Positions 17,824 to 42,726 of a stretch of 64,000 bases of DNA are shown piece by piece (the stretch's first letter is position 1; the number at the start of each line of letters is the position of its first letter). The notes beneath the pieces were generated by a model, which was not told the DNA's origin, ran no database searches, and saw only the letters and a program-made list of their open reading frames with translations. The translations under genes were made by a program, and so were the position numbers. The DNA lies in NCBI GenBank assembly GCA_009746045.1, contig RPFO01000692.1, positions 1-64,000 on the forward strand. The letters run 5' to 3'. This DNA is from Mesostigma viride. Lineage: Eukaryota; Streptophyta; Mesostigmatophyceae; Mesostigmatales; Mesostigmataceae.

Positions 17824-19707
17824 GTAGATTAGATTAATTAATTAATTAATTAAACTCGTGCTCCCGTTGGGGAGTCACGGAGCACCGAAGTGCTTTTAAT
17901 CCCTGTGTGTGCACTACAGGAGAAAGGGCAGAGACCCCCAGTCTCCTTCATGCCAAAGGCATGCCACAGCTGCAATCGGGCGCGGCTAGCTAAAAGGACA
18001 GGCTAACGATCCGGCAAACTGTGGGTGCAATAAGACCCATGTGAGCATATCATAGCAAGGAGCGTGGGCAGGTAATCTGAACATAGCCAGGGCGTGGCAT
18101 GGCTGTACTAGGACTAGGCTAAGGCTATGGCTGGTTGTGTACCGTGCGTTGGCGGCACGTGACTAGGTGTGTTGGCACAGCTAGGCAACATTCTAGGCAT
18201 GGCTGCCTTAGCGGCAGTGACGCCAATGGTTACATTGAAGCTAGGGCTATTGCTATTCTAGCCCGCTGGGGGCGTCCACATCTTGTGGTTGATCATCAGG
18301 TCCCCGCCCCTCCAGTACACCTTGGGCTTCTGGGGGTCCTGCTTATGGCGGAGGTATTCCGGCCACAGGTCGCGTCGCTGCTGTTGCTGAGCGGGGGTGA
18401 GGTCGTCATCCAGCGTCCAGGTGAGGTCGTGCAACCGCTTGCGACGAGAGAGGAACCGCTGCTTATCCTCAGGGGAGGGGAAGGTGAGTAGGACTGGTGG
18501 GGGAGCCGCCTTGTCCCGTGAGTGGGGAAGGCGGTGGCACCCACGCAGTTCTACCTCACCTACCAGGCCCATGAGGGTAAGAAGCTGGTTCTTGAGCTCG
18601 TCAGCAAGAGAGGTTGACGTCTCACCTGGCTTCTGGGGGAAGCGACGTAGCACCACTCGGCACTCGCGGCGAGCGCGGTCGGTGACCTCCCGTTGCTGGG
18701 CCTGGCGGTGGTCCTCCAGCTCCTGGAGCTTTGTGGCGATGGCGTCGGTGGTGGAGGCGGTCGCTGACCGCAGCAGGTCCGCGTAGGAGAGCGGCGGGAG
18801 GTCGCCAGCATCCTGCCGGGGTGGCTGGGATGCAATGGTGGCCGTCTGCTCCGCTATCTTGGGGACCTGTGTGGCCAGGGCCTCGGTGTGGGCGGTGATG
18901 GCCTCAAGCTTCTTCAGGAGCACGCCACACTTGCCCTCCACCTGGTTAAGGCGAGAGACAAGTGCAGCATGCTTTTCCGAAGCCTGCGCCGCGGTGTGTA
19001 GCGCCGTGAACTGGGGTTGTAGCTTGTGGACGACCTTGGTTTCCACGTTGGAGGCCCGGGCTTCCACCGTGTTGAGCGTGTTGTTCAGCGATGTCAGCTT
19101 CTCGGCCAGCGGCCAGGTCACGTGCTCCTCCAGCACTGCGCGGATGTCATCCTTGCAGAGGGAGGGAGCCGATGGGGCAGCCGGCTGTGCGAGGCTGGCG
19201 TTGATCGCTCTGGTGATGTCGCCGACGTTGCGCTGGTAGTGGCTGGTCAAGATAAACAGGCGTTGGCTTGGTTCGTCAAAGGTGTAGAGCCAGGACGTGT
19301 CGCGGTAGTCGATAGCCGCCCCCCCTTCGGGGCCACGAAGAGCTTCCGTTCCTGTACGAGGAACTCGAGAACCTCGACGCATTCCTGCGGCGATAGTCTC
19401 TGCCACTCGAAGAGGGAGAACATTCCGTCGCCGGGCAAGTATTGGCTCCATTTGTGGCGATCGTGGCATGGTTTCTTGGGTTCAGGCGAGGCGCTTGGCG
19501 AGGGTTTGGCGGGTAAGCCTGTCGGCTGAACAATGGCGAGGGCGAGAGGGTTGGGCTGGGCGCTGGGAAGCTGGGCCAGCTCCTTTTCCAGCCCTCGTTT
19601 TGCTTTGGTAGTCGTCATAGCTGGTCACGTGCGTAACTTTGGCAATACTGCGTTTCAGCCGTAACCGATTATACTGGCGTGTGCGTCTGAAAAAAAGTAG
19701 ATTAGAT
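17824..19707 (-). mobile_element. Complete ORF1-only LINE (half-LINE) with target duplication
   Basis: The direct repeat GTAGATTAGAT lies at 17824-17834 and 19697-19707 and brackets the insertion. On the minus strand the element has a 78 bp leader, one ORF (19618-18258), about 410 bp of 3' UTR and a TTAA-repeat tail. There is no room for an endonuclease/reverse-transcriptase ORF2. A hairpin CTCCC-GTTG-GGGAG sits just before the tail. This matches the logic of HAL1-type elements, which carry only ORF1 and use the enzyme of a full-length LINE. A second, 5'-truncated copy lies at 25076-25839. Confidence 0.85.
18258..19618 (-). CDS. LINE ORF1-type nucleic-acid chaperone (one frameshift)
   Basis: On the minus strand the product starts MTTTKAKRGLEK and ends KMWTPPAG, about 450 residues. 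The first 115 residues lie in one frame and the rest in another; the switch is at a run of seven Gs near 19320 (VAPKGG|AAIDYRD). The middle (about residues 165-290) has heptad-like Leu/Ala/Thr spacing typical of the ORF1p coiled coil. The C-terminal third (RRECRVVLRRFPQ...LLTFPSPEDKQRFLSRRKRL...) resembles the RRM/CTD RNA-binding part of L1-type ORF1p. The terminal LDDDLTPAQQQQRRDLWP segment is shared with two other elements in this window. Its expected role is binding element RNA into RNPs. It is probably inactive as sequenced. Confidence 0.75.
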
Positions 19708-19769
19708 AGAATAGGATTGTTTTGTATAGATAGCTTAGACCGGTAGGATTGCGTGCTCCTATCCATCCA

Positions 19770-19850
19770 TCCATCGGGGTTAATGCTCTGTGACTCCCCA
19801 ACGGGAGCACGAGTTTAGTTAATAAATTCATTAATTCATTGATGTCCTTA
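19770..19850 (+). mobile_element. Solo LINE 3' end
   Basis: Plus-strand GTGACTCCCCAACGGGAGCA followed by cgagttt and an AT-rich tail matches the 3' terminus of the half-LINE, but in opposite orientation and outside its target duplication. I read it as an extreme 5' truncation from a separate insertion. Confidence 0.55.
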
Positions 19851-20402
19851 TTGTGCATGGCCGGCCCGATCCTAGCTAGTATGCACGTTCAATCAGACAG
19901 ATCAGGAAAATTTTGTGGGCCGACCGCGGCGCTACAGCTATAGGTGCATGGCCAGCACTGGCACATGCCCACATTGACAACTAATTGACAGGCCCACAAA
20001 ACAACTATATCACGTATGTGTGTGGCATGCGCCCACTTAAGCCTGACGTTGGAACAGGGCCCATAAGTGTATAAACTGCCATTCAAAGTATACAGGGCCC
20101 CAAGTAATATACTTTATTCACGTCTCTTACGTTGATGGCAGTCACATAATGAAGCTAACTGATGGCACTCATGGCAGGGCTCCTATGAAGGGAGGTGCCC
20201 TCTCAAAAGATGCATGCACATGGTAGCTGCCAAGGAGCATTGCCCGTAAATGCTGGAACAAGCAGGGGATGCATTGATCTGCCTAAGGCTGCCAAGGTTC
20301 ACCTTAGTTGGTTGGTGCAAGCTGGCCGTGGCTTGCACATGTTCATGCACATGTTCATTCCAAGTAAGATGTGTCACGAACTGGCTTCTCCCATAGTAGT
20401 AT

Positions 20403-21830
20403 GTGTCATTGTATCAAAGAGACAACCAGCGCAGGCCAGAAATCGGGAGAATCCGGACCATGGTAGCTCGAGCCTGCCGTTATCTTTTCCGCGTTTTCGA
20501 GTCGTTCAGGATGATGAAGATGAATGGTGATGGAAATGTGTATCCTTGTGCATTGAAATTATGGCTGGCTTACGTGTGGAGCGACTAGATGACCTAGACG
20601 GTGGGGCCGGAAACAGCATGCTTGATCAGGGCGTGTGTTTCTAGCCTAACTGGCCGGGAGTGTCTAGTGGTGAGCACCATTGCTGCGATCGCTCTCCCAC
20701 CATTTACGAGGAAATACCCGCAAATGGAAAACCACTGAAAAGGTCTAGCTAGTCAGTCATCACGTTAGCCATGCCATGATTCCAAACGTCCAAGAACTGC
20801 ACACGGTGCAAAGGCAAAAAGCCGGAGGACAGCACTTTCAAATGTGCGGCGGGAACCAAAAGCCCGCGGATGCCAGAAAACATCGTGTTGCGGCAGCGAC
20901 GCGACGATGTGGACAACGAATCCAGTGCCAAGCTCGGAACGGCCGCAAAGGAGATCTGGCATCACAGGGTTCAGATGTGCGGAGATACTATGCGATCCAG
21001 CCGGTCCACGACCTGTTTGTAGAGCTTGTGCCAAGGGGCAGCACCGAACAGATGTGGGTGACGTTGCAAAAAACATCGGACTTGACGGAGCATAATGGCT
21101 CGGTCATAGTCTTTGACCAATAAACGCTGCAAGAGTTCAACAAGAGTCGTGATGAAATCAACACGATAAGAACAAAGACGGGAAAAACGATGTAACTGAG
21201 AAAGAACAACACCATATTTTGCTGTGTGGGAAAGGAGACTGTGAATATCGGGGTAACGAATAAAAGGAATTTGCTGGTATTTAGGATCCTTGCGCTTATC
21301 ATAGATAGCCGTACGCCAGCCCTTCTTGTTATGGGTAATGTTAAGATCGAGGTAATTGCAATGAGTATCCTCCGACGTGAGCTTTAATGTGAGGGACGCT
21401 TGCGGGTAGATGCCAGGCAGACCAGCGGTGATATACAAATGGGTTGCGAAATCAGGGTTGTCGAAAGCGATGACATCATCAATGTATCGACATGTATGGA
21501 TAAAACGCCTGATGAGAACATCATCGTTTGAGGCAATGAGATTCTCCATGAATGCAAGCTCATAAGTGTATAGATATAGGTTTGCAAGGAGCCCGGCACA
21601 GTTAGTGCCCATAGGGATGCCGATAGCTTGTTGGTATACATTGCCCGCAAAACAGATGAAGGTGTTATCAACAAGATAAGAGATCCAATGGACAAGGTCA
21701 GCCTTCGTGATAATATAATTATAACCATCCCGCACGATAGCACCTGCCGCGATCCCTGAGATCAACATACCTTGTCTGAGCAATCGAAGGTAAGCAATAG
21801 TCACGCCACGCCACACATAATGCGCTTCAG
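20403..21830 (-). mobile_element. Penelope-like retroelement, 3' part
   Basis: It contains the reverse-transcriptase ORF described next and about 560 bp of 3' sequence. The region 20416-21130 is repeated, with divergence and an insertion, at 38595-40012. The minus-strand 3' end carries the dispersed segment CAAGGAGACAACCAGCGCAG (read on plus). The 5' part of the element is absent. Confidence 0.7.
20971..21816 (-). CDS. Penelope-like reverse transcriptase, C-terminal half
   Basis: A 281-residue frame with GIPMGTNCAGLLANLYLYTYE (RT motif before the catalytic loop), RYIDDVI (the YxDD catalytic Asp pair), YLDLNI, and a C-terminal thumb-like region ending ...RCFLQRHPHLF. This combination is typical of Penelope-like elements, whose RTs are related to telomerase and differ from LINE RTs. 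The N-terminal fingers are cut off and no GIY-YIG endonuclease is visible downstream, so it is a truncated copy or an endonuclease-lacking type. The enzyme would copy RNA to DNA from a free 3' end. Confidence 0.75.
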   Translation of the reverse strand: MWRGVTIAYLRLLRQGMLISGIAAGAIVRDGYNYIITKADLVHWISYLVDNTFICFAGNVYQQAIGIPMGTNCAGLLANLYLYTYELAFMENLIASNDDVLIRRFIHTCRYIDDVIAFDNPDFATHLYITAGLPGIYPQASLTLKLTSEDTHCNYLDLNITHNKKGWRTAIYDKRKDPKYQQIPFIRYPDIHSLLSHTAKYGVVLSQLHRFSRLCSYRVDFITTLVELLQRLLVKDYDRAIMLRQVRCFLQRHPHLFGAAPWHKLYKQVVDRLDRIVSPHI

Positions 21831-23143
21831 CATTTGACCAACCATGTCATGGTCATGGCATATTGGCATGATGGCAATTCCATGGATCCTTGTGCCAGTG
21901 CAGGTAACATCCGACCCATCATGTCATGGCCATGGAAAACGGCAACCTGCTGGGAGCAAGTGTCCAGTCCCTGGCGCGCAACTCTAGCTGAAGGTGACTA
22001 GAGGAGTACATCTGCACGCTGATGAAGACCTTTCCTTGCAGCCTTTCTGCCAGTCCACACAGGGCTCGCCTTCCAGCAAGCCCAGATTTCCGCCTGAAAA
22101 GGTCGCACAACCCAGGATGCAGCTGCAAGTGAGGTGCCTGCTGGTTGATGGCCGGCACGGCATTCGGTTTGCTGGAGCGCTCCCTGAGGCTGCGCACAGC
22201 AAACATCTTTTTGTAAGTTCTGGCTCTGCAGCTTCAAATATCGCAGGGCTGGGGGGACTCCAGTCTCAATCATATAATCAAATATCGCAGGACTGGGGGT
22301 CACCGCTCCAGGGCTTGCGCGGCCCTGCTGACAGCATACCGCCGCACCCGCTAACGCAAGTCTCCATACATCCCTGGGACGCGACCACCAAAAATACCTC
22401 GCATTCCACATCAACAATTGTCAGGCCCCATGCCAGCCCATGTGTGGCTATCGTTCGTGGCTTTGTTCGTGGATACTCCACAAGGCCTCTCCGGAAGGGC
22501 CGCACACATTTGCGGCAGTGGGTGAAACCATCTCTCCCAGGCATGCAGGAGCCACACTTCCCAGGACCCAGTGTGTGGCTCGCAGAAGCACATCCGCTGC
22601 TACATTAAGGGGTGTGACGCCACTACGCTCCGCAAGGGTGCGAAAAGTTCCTGCCTTGCAAAGATGTAGTGACCCCAGTCTATAGTGACCCCAGGCTAGA
22701 GTGGCCTCAGGCACCTTGTCGCGTGCCATCGGCAGCTTGACCAGGTTGGGGGTAGCATCACAAGCTCCAACTGGCCAGAGGGGTCGCAGTTCGCACGTGG
22801 ATACCCCCTGGCATCATGCAAGCTCGACCGTTTCGACAGGGGGGAAAAAATAAATAATGGCCGCAGCTGCCTCGTACGTGGCACGGAATTACGAGTGCAA
22901 CCGCCTCGTGCACGGCAAGGTGTACCTTGCCGTACACGTCTTTGCGCTGCCGGCTGCCACCTGCCGCCTCCACTTCCCCAGGGGGGCACCCACTCTCAAC
23001 GGGCCGATTCCATAATTCCAGACCGTATCAGTGGTCAAAGTCAGAGAGTTACTGCCATCTGCCACCTGGCACTTGCCACCTGGCACCGCGTTAGCCGTCC
23101 AACTCTGGAGGTATGGTGCCAACCTATCACCTGGGACTGCTTT
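21831..23143. other. No gene seen; 3' flank of the TXNDC9-like gene
   Basis: No coding frame with conserved content was recognised. A partial direct repeat (atcgcag.gctggggg) occurs near 22240 and 22285. The part next to 23143 is presumably 3' UTR of the minus-strand gene. Confidence 0.3.
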
Positions 23144-36236
<13,093 letters not shown>

Positions 36237-36344
36237 TATGACAGTATGCCACAGAAAGCCCTTGTGGCAATCGCCTAGCAAACCGCGTCTTTCAGAATCA
36301 GATAAAAATATTAACCAGCTTCCTAACTGCACGCACTACTCACA

Positions 36345-36523
36345 GGCTCTCCAAAAGAATGCATTTGGATACCATGGTCAGGTCGTCCATATTGTGTACT
36401 CAATATTCTCCGAAGGCCCCGAAAGCGACACTTGATTAATGCTGGGAAGCCATTGCCACTGTCGGCCATCATTGAAAAAGCTATTTCGATATTTTTGTTC
36501 GCTGGCATCCCGCGTTCTGGCAT
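36345..36523 (-). other. Probable 5' exon upstream of the TXNDC9-like start
   Basis: The minus strand has an open stretch ending GAGCCT|GTGAGT, a strong donor, and an acceptor TTGCTAG lies near 36278. Spliced, this puts the upstream frame out of phase with MDPANAQQW, so I treat it as a 5' UTR exon. GC-rich sequence at 36536-36620 (GCGGCCGCGCCAGCGGCC) may be a promoter shared with the divergent plus-strand gene. Confidence 0.45.
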
Positions 36524-36656
36524 CCCCGCGACCCCGCCATCCTTCGGCTTCCGGCCTTCCGCGGCCGCGCCAGCGGCCAGCCAGGCAGCCAGCCCAGCCT
36601 AGCCTGGCGCATGCGCCAGAAATAACTGTCTAATGTTCTTAAGCTCGAGTTTTCCA

Positions 36657-37817
36657 ATGATTGTGGACTTTAGATCTGGTAAGATGCTGGTTCAAACTTC
36701 AAACGAGTCAGCTGGTGGCAAGAATGAGTTGGATACGAAGCCGTACGGCATCCCAGTAAATACTCCGTTTCGCTGTCAAGATCAGCTAGGGATTGGCGCC
36801 AGGAGCAGCTCAGTCCCTTGCTCCGAGAGATGCGTGCTAAGGAACAGGATACGATGCCAGAAAGATATCGCTTGTCCGTATCCGATCCCACTGACGCTTC
36901 AGTCAGAGTCATCAGCAGCGACTGTCGAAAACGGCTCACGTCTCGTTTGGGAATCCTGTTTGAAGCGTCTTCTCGCAGCCTTCGTGATGGAAAGTGCCTG
37001 GTTGACGATGCCTGCGGTGATGGCTCGCTGATCATCGCCAGAACTTCTGAAGTTCTCACTGGCAAGAGCAGCTCGTCTCTCCGAAGCTGCCCTGTTCATC
37101 TACTCCCTTATTTTCTGCACGTCGCTGAATTACAGCTTTCTGCAGTAGCTAGGACCTTTTTTAGCTGCCCTAGCCAAACCGCGCCAGAAGCAACTTGGCT
37201 TTTTGTTTTGGACTTTGTAACATCCTCGACCCAGGATGCCATTGATCACATGGCAGTTTTGAATGCTATGAATTATCTGGGAGGAACTTGCTGATCTTGT
37301 TGGCTGCGGAGGGTTTTCTAAGTTTGAATTTTATTGTAATTGATCAGTCGGCATGACTGGAGGATCCATCGCTCCTGCCTTGGGCAAAAGGCCTTGGTCT
37401 TTAGAAGAAGCCGAGGATTTTATTCCAGCTAAACGGGCCATGCTTCAACGGCTGATCGGGAATTCGGCTACATGCGGCGTAGACGCTCCAGCCTGTCAGG
37501 CTGACCTCGCTGCCTGCAGAGAAAGTAGCGGCGCACCTGGCGGTCTAACTCGGCCATCGTTGCGGTCCAAGTGCTCGAGCCCTGCAGGCCCAATTCCGGA
37601 TTCGGGGTGTGACAATTATCCAGCCAATTTCTCTTCAACAACCCAGCATTTGCTACAAGAAGCGGGCAGCATACAGCCGAACGCAGGAGCACCGACATCA
37701 GGCGAAGAAGCTGGCGAGGACAAAGAGACTGCCCTTTACAATTATGCTCATTTCAATGAGATTCTTCGTGAGATGCACTTTGCTGCTCTTCGCCGGAGGC
37801 AGGGAATCCAGAATTGA
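36657..37817 (+). CDS. Unidentified divergent gene (model incomplete)
   Basis: A possible first exon from ATG 36657 (MIVDFRS, donor TCTG|GTAAGA) joins in phase with VGYEAVRHP...SARDWRQEQLSPLLREMRAKEQD from about 36732. The last exon, after acceptor GATCAG near 37350, reads MTGGSIAPALGKRPWSLEEAEDFIPAKRA... to FNEILREMHFAALRRRQG and stops at 37817. The middle part (36950-37300) changes frame and probably holds an intron. The tail has a clear amphipathic helix. The protein is Ser/Ala-rich and basic at both ends. I do not recognise the family. It is transcribed away from the TXNDC9-like gene. Confidence 0.4.
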
Positions 37818-38594
37818 GTGACGAATGGATGGGAAGATAGCCTATAATGGCATGCCGGCAGTGTTAGCATCTCCTGCAAGGCAGCAGCGATTGACCTTTT
37901 ATTGATGCAGCTTCCTGCACTCCTCAGGGAGGAACTGGTTACACTAGGAATTTAAAACCACTCAGTAGCACGTGTTTACCATGCGTGTACTTCCTGCTTG
38001 TGTATATATAGTTTATTTTAGTGAGGCAGAAGGTAAAGGAGGGCTGTGAGACTCACGCCCGCCCGTGCTTGATTGAGTGGCTTCACGAGTTGTTCCTTTG
38101 TATTCCAAGCCCTCACTGTTGCCGGAGAGCCAAAGCATTTTTTGAAGGGCAATGGAACTATTCTACATTGAGCCCCGTGCCATCACGTGCTTCTGGGGGT
38201 ACGTGCGTATTTTTGTCTCACTAATGGTCATATCTCTCGAGATCCGCAGTGTCGTAATGTTAATTAATAGAATTCCTGTGGCCTGCCTTTCAAGGCAATG
38301 AGAGAAGGGGGGGGTCTGATGCCCCCTTCTTGCTGTGCATCAAACATGCAGCTCAGGGATGAATGGTACCTACTCAAAAGTTGGTACCCCGTGCATGACT
38401 TTCACAACGGCCGGAGGCGTGTGAATGAATGAATGGAAGCAATGGAGTTACTCTGTGGCCTGCCTGCACTTGCATGGTCAGTGAAAGAAGCCAGGGTGCG
38501 CCCTAGCTCCCTCCTAGCTCGTTGTGTACAGGGGTTGGAAGTTCCTTTACTTTGTATTGGCACCCAGGTACGTGACGCGCAGTGACATCAAGGA
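37818..38594. other. No gene seen
   Basis: 3' flank of the unidentified gene and unique-looking sequence. No array, no conserved frame. Confidence 0.3.
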
Positions 38595-38784
38595 GATCGA
38601 CGACTGGCCAGCGCAGGCCAGTAATCGGGTGAATCCGGACCATGGTCGCTCGAGCCTGCCGTTATCTAATTTGCCGTGTTTTCGAGTCGTTCAGGATGAT
38701 GAATATGAATTAATGGAGATGGAAATGTGCATGTAGCCTTGTTCATTGAAACTATGAAGTGAGTATTCTGATGAAGTGAGTATA

Positions 38785-38960
38785 TTGATTTGGCACGCCG
38801 CAAAGGTGAAAACCATTTGCGTTCAGTGCCGGTCCGCGGAAAAACGCGGAAAACGCGATCTGCAAATGAATCCGACCGGAATCGAACTGGGGACCTCTCG
38901 CACCAACTTTCGCTGACTATAGGACGGACGTCTCCGGATCCTAGGGCATCGCCAACTTAC
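38785..38960 (-). mobile_element. tRNA-derived SINE
   Basis: The minus strand reads a tRNA-like head with GTCCCCAGTTCGATTCCGG, a good pol III B box, then ATTTGCAG, GCGTTTTTCCGCGGACCGGC, AAATGGTTTTCACCTTTGCG and GCGTGCCAAATCA. A second copy with the same body lies at 57250-57412 in plus orientation. Two independent positions and a tRNA head define a SINE family. Confidence 0.75.
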
Positions 38961-39057
38961 ACCTACAGTCATCCGCAAAAGTTCTCCTTTCCGGGGAGTG
39001 ATGCAAGCCTTTCGGATTTGGTACTAGATAAATCATTCGAGATCTGTGTGTGTAGGA

Positions 39058-39420
39058 GTACTAATTAATTAATTAATTAAAATCATAGCTCCGTGGGGAG
39101 CATATGTAACACATAGCCCTGAGAAAGGGGCATCTATGGGTTTGTAATACAATCAGGGCGACAACCTGCAGGTGTAGGATGTACAACTATCACCTGCTCT
39201 GGGTGCACTAGGTGCACCTGCACCTCCATGGTGGTTCATGCCTCCTAAACAAGCACAGGCACCCAGGGGGGGCTTGAGGAGAGGGCCTACAGTAGAAGGC
39301 CTGCATGACATATGGGGTGGAAGGTATGTGGCTAGGCTATAGCGCCTGGGGTACACATGGCCTCTCAGCAGAGAGTAACTCCCTGCATGGGCAAAGCAGG
39401 AGTACTATGAACTAGGAGTA
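39058..39420 (-). mobile_element. LINE 3'-UTR-only copy
   Basis: The minus strand runs from ...ctctctgctgagaggccat to GCTCCCCACGGAGCTATGAT and an AATT tail. The same order of motifs (ctctgctgag, tgcac-ccagag, cacctgcagg, ctcagggctat-gtgctacata, hairpin, tail) is found in plus orientation at 60550-60817 and 62640-62890. Confidence 0.7.
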
Positions 39421-40082
39421 CTATGAAGTGAGTATGGCTGGCTTACGTGTCGAAGAGCGACTAGATTACCTAGATCGAGGGTGGGGCCGGAAACGTAGCT
39501 TGCTTGATTAGGGCGCGTGTTTCGATCGAGCCGGCCTAACTGGCCGGGAGTGTCTAGTGGCGAGCACTGGCCATTGCGCACTGCCATTGCTCTCACACCA
39601 TTAATTTACGAGGAAATACCCGCAATGTACGGAAAACCACTGAATTGAAAAGGTCTCTAGCTAGTCAGTCTTTTCATTAGCCATGCCATGTTTGCAAACG
39701 TCCAAGAACTACACATGGTGCAAAGGCAAAAATCCGGATCGAGGACATCACTTTCAAATGTGCGGAACCAAACGCCCACGTATGCCAGAAAGCACCATGT
39801 TGCTGTAGCGACGCGACAGAGAGACAACGAATGATCCAGTGCCAAGCTCGGAACGGCCGCAAAGGAGATCTGGCATCACAGGGTTCAGATGCTCGGAGAT
39901 GCGTGATCCAGCCGGTCCACCACCTGTTTGTAGAGCTTAATTGCCAGGGGGCATGACCGAACAGATGTGGGTGACGTTGCAAAAAACACCGGACTTGACG
40001 GAGCAAAATGTCATGCTTATTATTTACTTAATAAATGGAGTTACTCACAAACAATGTGAGGTTAGCTGGACATCGCCGGTAC

Positions 40083-42692
40083 TCATGGCACATTTTCCAT
40101 GGCATCCTCCACGAGGCCCTCAATCAGGTTAGCCAACGGAACGTTCTTGTCCCCTTTCGCAGCCCCCAAGATGGATACTGTAATGCCCGACTGGGGCTGA
40201 CGCTGTAACATGTTGACGGCAGCCAAAGCCAAGTTTTCTCGGCTCAAGGCCACCCCAGCGCCTGGTGCCACAGGCGCCTTGGTGCCGGTGCCTGGCTGGG
40301 ACAGCGCCACGTGGCTCTTACTCCCTGGCGCGCTGGACAGCTTGCCGTACGTGCGCATGATGGTGAAGGGGACGCCACATGCCTGCAAGCCGACCATGAC
40401 GTGACAGGCAACAGGACCAAACGAAGAGGCTCAGCGAGCTTGGTATAGATAGATGGGCCTCAGCCAGGCCGGGTTAGATCTAAGAGCCTCATGCTTGTCC
40501 AACTTATGAAAATTAAAATTAAAACATGACTCCGTGGGGAGATCATGTAGTGCTATTTATATTGGGTTGATATCTCCCCCGGGAAAGACCAGGCGTACAC
40601 GTCATGCATCATCACCTATAAAGAGCGTGCACTTAGGCACAGGCTAAACTGGGGTGGGCTTGCTACATTCCCAGGTGTCAATCCACATGTCAGCGTACCA
40701 AACAAGTACAGACATGCATTCCTGCTATGCCCACCTTCCCCTTTACTCATCACCTGCCACATCATACTACCCCAGGTTGTTGCCGCAACCTGCGAGGCAT
40801 CCACCGCGCTGCCGTTGCACACCAGTTGTCCCCTGGAAGACATTAGCTGTCATGCGTGCTTCCACCTGATAGACCTCACACCTGCCCACATTTGACGCTT
40901 TGCCAATCATGCAGAAAATAGACCCACCAGCTGCCGTGTTTTCATAGTTAGTTCAACAGTAGCCCCCTGAGGTGTACCCTGAGAAGTCCATGCAACGGTA
41001 TGAGCTTTTACCCCTACAGCTGGGTTTGCTTTGATGTTGTCAGCACCTCCCTCACCTGTACCCAGTCTTGTGACGGTGTAAGAAGCGCCTCCAATGATAA
41101 AACCAGTACAATCATAACCTCACAAGGATACTAGACTCGTCACAAGGTCACCTTGACGGCTGCCTCGCGAATAACATAATCACAGACTTATAGTGACCAG
41201 AGGTTCACCGCAAGGTCACCTTGACGGCTGCCTCATCGTCCGATACGGGCACATCCGCCGCCGCGCCGCCGTTGCCGCTGGCCTCCCTCGGTGACAGGAA
41301 GACGAGGTGTTGCAGCGCGCTCCCTTGCGGCTTCTGCTCGCGGCACAGCTCGGGCAGGTACCCCAGCTGCTCGTGTCCGAGGAAGGGTCAGATTGGGCCA
41401 ACGCGTGCCAATGCCGCGTTCATGCATAGAGGAAATGCGACCGGGAACAAGAGAGGCAGAAAAGAACCGAGTGTCAGGTTGCTTACAAGGTCACAGTTCA
41501 TTACAAAAGTACCTTCTACTATGTAAGCAGCGTGGTAAATTATAGCAAGCTGTATGGTGTGTGATGGCAAGATGTGGCGGTGTGTGATGGCAAGATGTGG
41601 CGGTGTGTGATGGCAAGATGTGGCGGTGTGTGATGGCAAGATGCGGCGGGCCTGGTAGGCAATAGAATGTTACCACAGTTAAAAGAATGCACTCAAGCAT
41701 ACACTCAAGCATGCACATGCCTGAGTGCCCCACAAGGAGGCCTCCTTATTGCTACACCTGATGGGGTTACCTTGCCGCAGCAGATGATGGCGGACGCTCC
41801 GCGCATGGCCTTGGCGAGTGCCCGCTTGTCGCCCATGCTCCCCTCGGTGATGCTGACGTACGGCCCAAACGCGACCGCCTCCTCACGCGCATTGCGGACC
41901 AGCACGGAGACCTTCTTGCGCGCAAGGATCAGGCCCAGCACCTGGGGGCCGATGGCGGCATCGCAACATGGCCATCCGTGATAGACCAACAGTGGCAGTC
42001 TACTAAGGATCAGGCCAGCACACCGTGGCAGATGGCAGCAGTATGCGAGATACCGCAAGGTGGTACTACACGACGAGGTGGGGAAACAGAGAGTGGCCGA
42101 CGCGAGTAGAAAGTGCAATGCATTTGGAAAGTGACCGTGTGGCTCTACAAAGGACCTGCCCCAGAGCCTGGCTAGGGGTCGAGGTGTGCAGTGGCATGGG
42201 ACAGGGGAACGCGCGAGGGGGCAGAACTATTGAACACGTGAGGCGGCATCAGAGGTGGACACGTGAGGTGGCAGGAGAGGTCACAACTTGCGGTGGCAGG
42301 AGAAGTGAACACGTTGGGTGGAATGAGATGTTGAGGCGTGAAGTGGCCGTGTGAGTCGGAGTTGAGAAGATAGCGACGGTGAAGCTTGAAAAGTGGCAAG
42401 GAGATGGTCTTGCGATAAAATGTGTTGTAGCCATTGGCTGAAAGGGTGCATCTTTGAGAGGTGGTTGATGGTGCTTGGGGAAATTGAATGGTGCGTGGTA
42501 GCTTGCGGTATAGAGTGTGTGCGAGGGTGGGATGTGTGGTAGGATGTGTGGTAGGATGACAAGAGGGTAATTGGGTGGGGTGGAGGGTGAGGGGTGATGG
42601 GGGGTGACTGGGGGTGAGAGGGGGGTGAGTCGGTGTGGGCCTCGGGGTATGTTACACATTGCATGATGGAAAATAGTGGGGGGGGGGGAGAA

Positions 42693-42726
<34 letters not shown>

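Larger units (their letters stand above)
38595..40012 (-). mobile_element. Penelope-like 3' fragment, interrupted by nested insertions
   Basis: 38597-38760 and 39421-40012 match 20416-21130, including a remnant of the RT C-terminus (MLRQVRCFLQRHPHLFGHAPW). The interruption is flanked by CTATGAAGTGAGTAT at 38752-38766 and 39421-39435, a 15 bp target duplication. A partial copy of that repeat at 38774-38784 suggests two successive insertions. Confidence 0.75.

Noticed and set aside
17835-19830. DNA transposon with terminal inverted repeats (GCTCCCGTTGGGGAGTCAC at both ends)
   Set aside because: The target duplication places the element end at 19696; the opposite-strand copy at 19790 is a separate LINE 3' end.
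20416-20490. Hammerhead ribozyme in the Penelope 3' region
   Set aside because: I looked for CTGATGA...GAAA on both strands and found no proper core.
41040-41110. Alternative SDR exon reading GASYTVTRLGTGEGGADN...
   Set aside because: It is out of phase with exon 3 and preceded by a stop; the 33 bp exon 41088-41056 fits both phases.
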